Source: Tubiluchus corallicola (lineage: Eukaryota > Priapulida > Priapulimorpha > Priapulimorphida > Tubiluchidae). From it: a DNA stretch of 60,000 bases. The translations under genes and the position numbers were made by a program. Shown in pieces: positions 12,460-23,900 of this stretch (its first letter is position 1; every line of letters begins with the position of its first letter). Location of the stretch: contig JAQGDQ010000291.1 in the NCBI GenBank assembly GCA_030141605.1, positions 169,071 through 229,070 on the forward strand, given 5' to 3'. Below the pieces are notes generated by a model. It was given only the letters and a program-made list of their open reading frames with translations, had not been told where the DNA came from and did not search any database.

Positions 12460-15400
12460 TTACGGCTGAAACGGGTGCCGGCTCTCGTAATCTTCCACGA
12501 ATGCCACTTTTACATTACCATCGGGGGTTTCTAATGATGTAACTTTCGTGGAGGTTGGTCTCTTTGTAGAAAACATGTGAAAAACTGCACGGGAGAGAAA
12601 CTGAAATAATTCTATGAACGTCAGTAGGGAGCAGCCGATGTACAGACCAAATGTTCCGCCAAGTTCCGAGAGAAAATTAAAACCCTGGAAGTAAAGTAAA
12701 AGAAATACAAAACACATTTCTGTACTTTAAGTAACTACTACTACTGAGTCAGTATTATTTGCATATTTGGAAAGCTGATTTCATTTTAATCAAGACTGTT
12801 ACAGGTAGTATGGCCAGGCATAGGCATACGGTGTCCCTGAATTTTTTGGGGGGGGGGGGGGGGGCAGAGGATTCTTTGCCCAAATTCTTAGAATTTCACC
12901 CGATTTTTTAGGCACCCATTTCAACAAGTACAACCATACTAAGTTCCAGATAGCGAATACAAAAAGGCATCATTTCTAATGACATAAGACAGAACTCATC
13001 AAGCTGATCAACATTATTTATTAGCCATATTGAAATGTGATGCACAACAAATGATATGACCTATATGGTCAGATATCTTGATAAGCTCTACTTATGTGAT
13101 TATGCACAAGCACCTGGATCATTAGGTTTCAAAGATTCTCATTGATTATTATATAAACAATATCCTAAGAACCAGAAGTGCGGCGATAACTTCCAGAACA
13201 GTTTACTTCCAGTGAACATTGAATGACTGAGATGACAGAGCAATGGACCAGTAAAGAGGAATTATCCATATTTCATAACTGATATACGAATCAGTTACAT
13301 AATCTGCCAGATCAGCAATCACTGCGCAAGGATTAAGAATGCAGCTATGTACAGACACTTGCCACTTTCTCACGTTGGTCAAATTAGCTCAGAAAAAGAA
13401 TGCATCACAAATGTTTGTTTTGTTCAGAAAATCTTTCATCAATGCGCGCGCACCGAAGACAGGAAGCAATAAGAGTTTAATAAACAATTGGAGACCGGCA
13501 GAGAAGCCAGTGACTAGTGTATTTTCGATTTTGCGAATGCTAATTGTTTCCAGACCACTCTCACTGCCGGTCAGGGACTGGGAGTCAGCGCGGACGGCGC
13601 CTCCTGTGAGATGAAGATTCGGGCATCCAGGTGCATGGCATAAATATTACTCTCTCAAGATTCAGGCCATATTTAAATTCCAGGAAAAACTAAGGCGATG
13701 ACGATTGAAATCTGAAAATATAAAGAGCAGTTCTGCCTGAATTTGGGCGTCAATTTTTCCTGAATTTCCCCCCTGGACCCCATCCCGTACTCCAATGTGG
13801 CCAGGTATTGAAAATGTTGCACTCTGTGCGGAATTATCCCCCTATAATAACTTACTATTACACTCATATTTTTTGGACGAAAATGTCCTGAACGAGGTCA
13901 TTTGCAATTCATTTTAGGAAAGATAAGAGCTTAAACCTCTCAAAAATATTGTAAAAAAATTAGTACACAATGGCCAATTAAATTAAGTTAAATCAACTAA
14001 GTCACAAATAATTTTAAATACAATTTAAAATATGTCCAGTCCAGTTAGTACGTATATTCCTGTTAGCTGGTTAGTTCAGTATTTTTGATGAAAACAAGCT
14101 GTGTCCAAAATGGCCTAAAACGATAAAAATCTTAAAAGCGGCACTTAATTATGATTTTCTAAAATCTGATCTGCTTACAGTGTATGTTGGATGAGTCTCT
14201 GTGAGTTGATAGCTCAGATCACTGTAATAAATGTTGACTCTAGCGAACTGTTCACTGAAAACATAAAAACATTTATCTTCAACAGAGATTAAACATGAAA
14301 CAACGACACAAATTGTGACTCTAGCGAACTGTTGACTGACAATGTAAAAACATTTATCTTCAACAGCGATTAAACATGAAACAACGACACAAATTGAGAT
14401 TCTAGCGAACTGTTGACTGACAATGTAAAAACATTTATCTTCAAAAGCGATTAAACATGAAACAACGACACAAATTGTGACTCTAGCGAGCTGTTGACTG
14501 AAAACATAAGAACATTTATCTTCAACAGCGATTAAACATGAAACAACGACACAAATAGTGACATGCCATCAAGCCATTTGTTCGCTTAACTGAAGCAACA
14601 CTGAGCACAATCAGTGTGCCTAAATATGACAACTACATCTGCTTTCATATGAAGCATGGGTTAAATGTGAAATGACTGGTGGATTATTAGGGTGTCTTGA
14701 TACAAAGAAGCCATGTGATTTAGTGGTCAAAACATTGGATGTGGTATTCAAAGGTCCCTGGTTTAAAGCGATCTCAGTTCCAACTTTTTCACATTCTTTC
14801 TCTCGGTCAAGTTTTGTTTTTAAATTTAATAGGCATTGGTAAGGAGTGTCATTCAAACATTCTATCATCGCAAAACTAAGATTACAGAGAATTTCTAAAA
14901 TCATTTTGAATGTTTTTGTTTCAGCAAGATTTTGCTTTCTCTGGATCAGCTAAGCAACTGTGCACAATGCATGTGTTAACTAGTATGCAGACCACTGTGC
15001 CACATTCTTGTTCACAAAACTGCATTCATTTCACAAGCATTAAACATAGACAAAAACATACATCTTTCAAAGAGTGAAATATTCACATGCATCTGAAAAA
15101 TTGCTTTGAAAATTTTGAAATACTTGCATACAGCACACAGGTTTGGCACATGAGGAAGAATAATAACAGATTAAGTCACTAAAACAGTAAAACAGAACTG
15201 CATATGACATGGAGAGAGTTGTAGTAATGCAAAACAGGGTAGTAAACATAGTAATACACTATGCAAAACAGTGTAGTAAATGTAGCAACACACTATGCAA
15301 AACAGTGTAGTAAATGTAGTAATACACTATGCAAAATTGTGTAGTAACGTTTTAACGAAAATAAGCATCATTACACGGTGAATGTAAAACTTTCTAATGA

Positions 15401-16178
15401 AATGCATGACATCAACAATGGAGTTGATCATGTAGAGTGTAATGGCAACAATAATGGCATGTCAGAATGAAAAATTTAAATATTAAACTCTAAACTTAAA
15501 AAGTTTGATCAAACGAAAGTTGTGGTAAATGAAATAAATTCATTTATAAGGCTTTTTAATTGAGACCGTGGTTTATCAGACTTTTGGTTTAACAAAACTT
15601 ACTGCCATATGTCAATTAGTGGCTCCAGATGATAATCATCATACTGATGTTCTGAAAGAAAAATTTTGTTAGAGAGTCACGACCTTATCATACCAATAAC
15701 ACACTATAGAAATCTATATAGAAATTTCTGACCTAAGGCAAAAATCTGCTATAAAATATTTAACCACAAATCAGTTACTAGCGAAACCTTTGTAGCAAAT
15801 TAGCTTTTCTAAGCAGAAATTTACGAAGTTAAATAAGGTTTACCGAACGCATCAATTACGTCTGTTCTGTTTTTATGGTTCTTTTCCAACTCTGCTTTCA
15901 GGAGGGGGGAGAATTTCCAAGATGGCCATAATGCTTGCGCAACTGAGTATTGAAAGGTCCTCCTTCTATACGAAAGTAATGTAGAATTTCAATAACAGAT
16001 CTGTAAAACTCTGAAGACGGTCAAAAGTTTTATACTGGGTAAACAACATCGATTCTATCAACGGGATACTTTCAGTAAGAAAATACAAGCAAAAGCTACC
16101 ACATAAAATAGAGAGAGAGAGAGACATAGAGAGAGAGAGACAGAGAGAGAGGGGGGAGAGAGACAGAGAGAGGGGGAG

Positions 16179-16269
<91 letters not shown>

Positions 16270-17867
16270 GAAAGCATTTTCATCTTCACAGGCTAAGAGT
16301 TTAATGACGAGTGCTCATGTCAGGTAAATGATTTAGAAGTTACCTGCAGGGTGTTTTACAGTCACATTCCAAATCATCCGGATTTGTATTATCAAAAACA
16401 TTCTTTGAACATTGAACTGATTCTGCAAACAAAATGGAATATTTTTCTAAAAACAAGTACATACTTACCATAAGTTCTTTTACACTTACTTTATTGAAAT
16501 TCCATTAAAACACATAGTGAATAGTAATACGCCATGTCAAGGGTCTGGCAGTCTATAAAAAGACACGCCAAGAAACAAAGTAAATTCAAATCCTACATTT
16601 TGGAACTCACACATTAAATTACTAACCAATAATTAATTGTATTGTGCAGATGACTGTCTAGTCATTGCTTGGTGTTTCAACACCAAAGTACTTTTTTACA
16701 TTTAATAAAATATACATAAACACAATGAGTAAAACTGATAATGTATAGTGTATTTTTTACATAATACATATCCAAGAAATGAACGTTATTGGTCGTAAAA
16801 ACTGCCTAATTTCAGGTAACAATTCCTTAATACAAATCCTTGAAAACTGTCTAGGTATGCATTATTTAAGACCTTCAAATAACACAAAAAGTACTTCATA
16901 ATTCATATTTGAAATACTTTGTCATCAGTGCCATATCATGCATGGCTTCAGGGGAAATTTACCAGTAGCTAACTAGGCTGGAGTGTAGGGCACAAGGGAC
17001 TCCATATTTTAGAGGTCCAGTGTTAAAATTCTTAATCTTAACAGAAAGTGCGCATCCTTTCATATAAAGCGTGTATTTTATAATAAACCACAAGCAGTTA
17101 CTTGGTCGGCTTTTATATTTTGTGGCACACAAACTACAATTATATTAGAAGAAGTAATCTACAAAGTTGAAATTTTAGACTATAATATTCCAATGCATTA
17201 ACTTTTGATTGTGAAAGTTTAGTTTTATTGGTTTTTAAGATATAATCGAAAAGCTCTGCATGCTAAAAATTAAATGTTGAAACAATGTCGGCTAATCACC
17301 AACTGAAAAACAGCCAGATTCAGTGACGTACAAAGCATCACCAACTGAAAAACAGTCAGATTCAGTGACGTACAAAGCATCATCAACTGAAAAACAGTCA
17401 GATTCAGTGACGTACAAAGCATCACCAACTGAAAAACAGCCAGATTCAGTGATGTACACAGCATCACCAACTGAAAAACAGTCAGATTCAGTGATGTACA
17501 CAGCATCACCAACTGAAAAACAGCCAGATTCAGTGATGTACACAGCATCACCAACTGAAAAACAGCCAGATTCAGTGACGTACAAAGCACTCAATACATG
17601 GCAGCAAAAGAATAAATATGTAAACCAGTTTATGTTATGATCATCACCAGATAAAATAAGGCACTACTAAAGAACTGTTGCAATGAAAAAAAGGGACTTG
17701 ATCCTTTGGATTACGGAATCTGGAACTTTCATAAAGAGAGTGCATAATACAGCAGGGAAAAATTATCAGCCTAGGGTTTCATAGCCCCTGCATGGCATTC
17801 AGCATAAAAGTGGATTTCAGAAGAAATAAAAAATAAATAATTCTTCAAGAAAGATGATATATATACA

Positions 17868-17940
<73 letters not shown>

Positions 17941-20900
17941 TTCTTCAAGAAAGATGATATATATACATATATATATACTTACATATATATACATATATAT
18001 ATACTTACTAGCCGTAGTGCAGACTCTGTGATGCTTCAACACTGTCAGAAATGCACATGAATAATGAACGCAGCCACATCTGTTTACCATTCTCCTGATG
18101 ATACAACTTAATGTGCAAGCCTGAAAATTATAAAAACATCATAAGAAGGATGCTGTAACTTCAGTTTCATAAAAACTGTTACTGTTTTTACATTAAACAG
18201 TTAAATACAGATTAAATATATTAAATTACAGGACTTGAAAAACATTATTAATCATTTTATTTTATTTTATTTTATTTCTGCTTTTGGTAGTTTAGTATTT
18301 TAGAAAATTCCAGCATTAGATAGCTGTTAATTAGAAATTAATAAAAATTATTTTCCACATACAGTAGGCGCTGCTTAATAGACTCAATCGCTTAATTGTC
18401 TCAAAAATGCCTAAGTACTGGCCGCTTCTATTCTAATGTACATAAAAACTGTCAGTTATTGACTCAAATAAGCCGCATAATTGACTCAATATTTTTGCTT
18501 CACGTGCTTCAATAAGGCACTTTCGTGTAACTAATAAGCTTTTATGACTTTTTTATCATATTAGTTCACTTTTGTCCTATAATATACATAAAAACAGTCA
18601 TGTTAAGTACCATTTTGTTTGTCCGTTTATCATACGCTAATTATGCTAGTCTAATGGTTTCCTTTGACCTGCCCGTCCACTGCAATTAACTTCGTTAACC
18701 AAGAATTTCTGGAAGCTAAACATTCAATCACTTGCTTAGCGGTTTGCTTTTGAAGCTCTGGCTGGGCTGTCTTTGCCAGAAACCTCAATCAGTTAGATGT
18801 TACTGTTATGCCAGGGATGCAGGTACGGTACAGTAAGACGTCACGTTAGCAAGTGGGAGCTTAGACGAAACTACAGATGAAGCTACTTGCGGGAAAACAC
18901 GGGCACTACCAACAGTTTAAGTACGATAAGCACTAAGTATTTTACGGGAATTTGTGCATCATACAACACGTTTTCAAAGTTTTTATCATTATACGAACTT
19001 TGCGAGCCAACTTCTGCACGATAAAATGAAGCAGCCGACTTTGAAGGAATTTTTTGTAGTTTTTGCAAATAAACAGACTTGTGCGTGCAAATGTGTGATT
19101 TAGAAAAGGATACTTTTTAATTTATCGTATAATTCACTCATACAGGTTAATATTTTGAAATATATATTTTAACTTCACAAAAGAATTTAGGCATTACTTC
19201 GTTTCTAAAATTCATTAAAAACCTTTGCAGTGCATAGTAAGTTGACATGATATTCACTCATATACTTCTATACCTGTAATACTACACCCATCGGTTAATA
19301 GATTCAGTCCGAACACTTCGGTCCCAAAGTGAGTCTATTAAGCGGCGCCTACTGTATTTCCAAGCAATTAATTTTTGCATTAAGAACATCACATTACAGT
19401 CTCTTATAAAATGAATCAATAGCTTAGAAAATAACCAATTGAGATCTTGATGTTAAAATATTTTGCCAATTTTCTCTTTTTAAAGTATTTGCACATTCTG
19501 ATATTTAGTATAAGTAGCTAGTGTAGCAAAATTGTGTTTTCAAGAAGATATGATAGCAGAAATACATTTGAAATTGCCGGGTAATGGGTCTTAGAAAGCC
19601 CGATAAAGATACCTTTACGTTGTAGTTATCATCTGGAAAATACTGAGTAACTTTGTGCTGAGATTCTGCAGAACTTGTGCAATTCTCATACGGTGGTTTT
19701 GCTCTGTGCAGTTCAGTCTGCAAACACAAATAGATGAGCATCCCGTAGAACTGGCGGGTGTACTAACAAAGTTTGTACTGGTCTACTTCCCTTCTCAATG
19801 ATGCAAACACTAGTTGGTAATATGGCAGATGAAAGCGCTGAGAAATAGTTTCTCCTGTGGCTACCCAACTACTGAATACACTGAGCATTGTTTAACTTCA
19901 GTCGTTAAGCAGAAACTGTAGCTAATTTCTTCAATTGATTATTTGTAGCACATTTTGTGCCTGTTGAGCAACTGAGTGCTTATAAGTGTAATGCACTGTA
20001 ATTTAATTCATTTAAAACAGAAGAGTTGCATTTTTCTTTTTTACATGCCTAAGATAGCCGTGCTACTTGATAATAAAATAGGCGATCACTTGTAAATAAC
20101 TGTACGGAAGAATTTCTAAATAAGAAAGTGCTACATACCATCTTGACAGCTATAGATGTCTCAAAATTCGGTGGGGCGTCGATTCCGTCTTGTAGTGGAA
20201 ATGGAGTCGACTTCTGATCATGTATCACTATTCTCATAGCAGCAGAATTAGCTATTTGGCCAATATAATTTTCCTGGTTCAGAAAAAGCAGTATCTTTAG
20301 ACCTAGAGTACGAAATAATGATATTGTAGCATGGTAATAATATAATAATAACAATAATAGTCGAAAATCAGCAGGGCCTATTTCAGCCTAGGCGAGGCCT
20401 GGGGAAGTGGGGCGTGTGAGGCCCCATCGGGGGGAGGGGCAAAGCGTCGGGGGGCGGGCGCTACCATCGTTGGCACCCAGAAAATTTTTGAACTGCTAGA
20501 ACGCCGGAAAAGCATTTTCGAAAAGAAAATAAGGAGTTATGCAGTTGTTAACGGAAAGAACAATTGAAAGAAAAACTGCTTTATTCTCAAGACCAGTCCT
20601 TAATACTTGTCAATACAGGCAAACGGCACGCCTGCGGCAAGAGAAAGAGAGGGAGAGCGGAGGCAGTATGTTCGCATAAAGCAAAAAAGAATGTTACCTT
20701 GGTGCGAGGCCCCCTGAAGGGTGAGGCCCCGGGGAAGTATCCCCACTTCCCCCCCCCCTTAAAATAGGCCAGGAAAATCAGTCGTAAGCATCACTGATGT
20801 ATTAACAGTAATATTACTATAAAATCCTTGGCTGTTGTAATGATAAACATACCATAGAGTTCTCCTGCCTGTTTTGAAACTACCGTTGCCACATCGCCTT

Positions 20901-23900
20901 TAAAGCCAGAGTTGAATATGAAACAATTTCCGTACATCGGATCGTAGAATTTGTGAAAATGCCTAACAAAAAATCAGCATCAGACATTTTATAATCCATT
21001 TCTTCCCAAACAGTAAAATGCCTTTCCAGCAGATAAGGCAAAATTAACTGTAAACCATAAATTGTTACTCTCACTTTTTTTAGTTGGCTGCTTATGGCAC
21101 CATGTTACTTCTACTTTCTGTTCTGCAAATCAGGTGATAGTTTAATCAAAGTTTATTAAATACTTGGACAAAATTACTAATCTGTAAAAATTAGCTTTAT
21201 AAAGTTTTATAAAATCAGGAGCCATCCTAAAAATTTCACATCAAGAATGGAATACTTCTTCGAAAAAGCCCTCGTATCTAGAACAGTTACACTATTCAAA
21301 TGAGCAGCTCTGTCAAATGCGTTACCATGGTTATCATGCAAAACAACACTGTCATTACCTTGATGAGACTGTGCTATTCGTTGTTTAGCAATTGGTAACT
21401 TGTTGTTAATTACTTTAGAAAAGCAATAATTTAACAAAGCAAAAAATAGGTCCCAGTACCACCACAAGTATCAATAATCAGTAAGCCATACTTTTGAATG
21501 TCTGTTGCCAACTTGCCAAGTGTCAAACTGGATGAAAATGAAATTATAATGACTAATGTGAGTCCAAGAAATCTTTGCATTGTGGAAAAGTATGTCAATC
21601 ATGTGACAGAATTTAATTTTAATACTACAAGAATGATTCGTTTTCCCCAAAAATGAGACCACAGTGTTAAGGTCTTCAAGCACATTGTACATAAATCTGC
21701 ATAATCTCACTTCTCGAAATTGCAGTCTCTTCCCTTCCACGTACACTCCAAGACCATATCTTCAAATGTTGCACCGAGATGTAACTTCTCATTTTCCGTT
21801 AGGTTAAGAAGGTGAAAGTGTGTCATGAAACTGTCCAACTGCTGCTTACTGGATGCAATCGAAATGAGATGTTTTGACGTCTCGTCCTCATAATAGTCAC
21901 CATAGCCATAGTAGTAGTCATCATAGTCAGAATAGTTGTACTGCGTATAAAACTGCAAGACACAAAAGTGGCATGATTTAAACTGCTTTTCTCTACAGGG
22001 TTGCAACATTTTCAGATTGCAATAATATACCCACGGAGGGTATAGCAGGCAATTGCCCAAAACTTCTCATCTATCACCTAACATCTATACGTAACATTTT
22101 GCGGGACAAAACCTGCCACCATGCTAGATCCTATGGGGAGGGGATAAAATTATTTTTGTTGAAGCTGGGCTGTCGGTAGGTGAGGCTTTAATTCTTCGCG
22201 TTGAGCTGATTCGGAACCTCCCGCTACGTACATCATTGTTGTGCAACTATTAACCTTTTCACTTATGTTCTGGACATGCCCTTTCAGCTTGACCATCATC
22301 TGCATTTTATAATACGATGTTGTTTTCCCGAGACTTGGAAAGTCAGGGAAGTCAGGGGATCTAAAAGCTATCATGTTCATACGATATGTGAAATTATACA
22401 ATAGGTTTAGTATGTGCAGCCAGGAATGGATAATTCGCATTGTATAATAAGAAAAGTGTTTATATATGGCACTCCATCTTTCCTGGTCTGCATCTTAGAA
22501 ACTAGTCAAATACTAGCTGACGTTTTTGACTATGTTAAATGCAGTGGTAAGAATCTGCTTCTGAGATAATGAATGCTTTATGTGATAGCCACTGTTTTGT
22601 ATTAACAAGTAGTAAGGTTACAGATAAACATTGAAATGTGTTACTACATAAATTCACGTTGAAATGATGTCAGCCTTTCTTTGAATGTGTCATGATTTTA
22701 GTTTTAAAGAATTTGCCATGTTTGATCACCTAAGAATTGTACTTTATGTGAACTAAATAATATATAGATAATTAGGTACTTCAGTTCAGTTTCAGTGTAA
22801 TCATAATTACCTTGCTCAACCCCAGTTTCCCTAATAAGAATTCCTGCTTTTAACGGACACAAAGATCTATCACTGTATCTGTGTGTATATCTGTATCTGT
22901 GTCTATATCTGTATCTGTGTTTAAATCTGTATCTATATCTGTATCTGTACCTGTGTCTATATCTGTATCTGTGTCTATATCTACATCTATGTCTATATCT
23001 GTTCTGTATCTACATCTGTATTTATGTATGTATCTGTATCTGTGCCTATATCTGCATCTGCATCTGTATCCGTGTCTATATCTCTATCTGTGCCTATAAC
23101 TGTATCTGAATCTGTATCTACATTTGTATTTATGTATGTATCTGTATCTGTGTCTATATCTGTATCTGTGTCTATAACTGTATCTGTATCTGTATCTACA
23201 TCTGTATCTATGTCGGTATCTGTACCTGTGTATATATCTGTATCTATGTCTATATCTAAATCTATGTCTGCATGTGCATCTGAGTCTATGTCTGCATCTG
23301 TGTCTATGTCTGTATGTGTATCTATGGCTGTATCTATGTCTGTATCTGTATGTTGTTGTCAAGCACTCTAGTTAAAGGGCTCCCTCTCTCATAAAGCCAT
23401 TAACTTCATGCTATAAACTAAGCATTAAATACTGTTAATATAAATTTTTAAACATACGCCAAAGTTGCAAAATGTATAGGTTGTTGCTTACCTGATCAGA
23501 ATCTTGCCCAGTAAACCACGCATCGGTGAAATTATACTTTGTGAGTTTGTCTGCCTCTATTGGATTTCTATTGCAAACAGTTACTGCCGGAAATTTCAAG
23601 TTGCCAGATTTGAAATTGATTTTTACAGTAGCTGGATATTGAAAAAACCTAAAAATAAACAATTTATAAAGTAAAGACTAAAAGACGTGAAAACAAAATA
23701 AAAACTAAACTTAAGTTGTCCAAAATTGAAGTGATTAAATGCAGAAATCTGGAAATATTTCCCTCTAACTAATGGCAGGTATCGAAAATTTGTTTTATTG
23801 TAAAGGATTTTTATATTAATAAAAATCGGGGGAGAAATCTATGGTACGTTAACCTGGTAATCTATTTGCAACGAGACTGAAACTGTCAGAAATATTTTTT

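Noticed and set aside
15603-16422. Apparent frameshift between channel exon 8 and the small exon at 15651
   Set aside because: An intervening exon at 15965-15844 with the [10 protein letters not shown] motif restores the frame, so the gene is intact.
17270-17640. Overlapping frames of about 100 codons with a 14-residue repeat
   Set aside because: Product of a 42-bp minisatellite in a channel intron; open on both strands, with no start or splice context.
20880-21074. 64-codon minus-strand frame over channel exon 4
   Set aside because: Wrong frame; the real exon 20962-20853 in another frame encodes YGNCFIFNS and joins its neighbours in phase.
22866-23371. Ser/Val-rich and Arg/Tyr-rich frames
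   Set aside because: Translations of a degenerate TCTGTA hexamer array within an intron.
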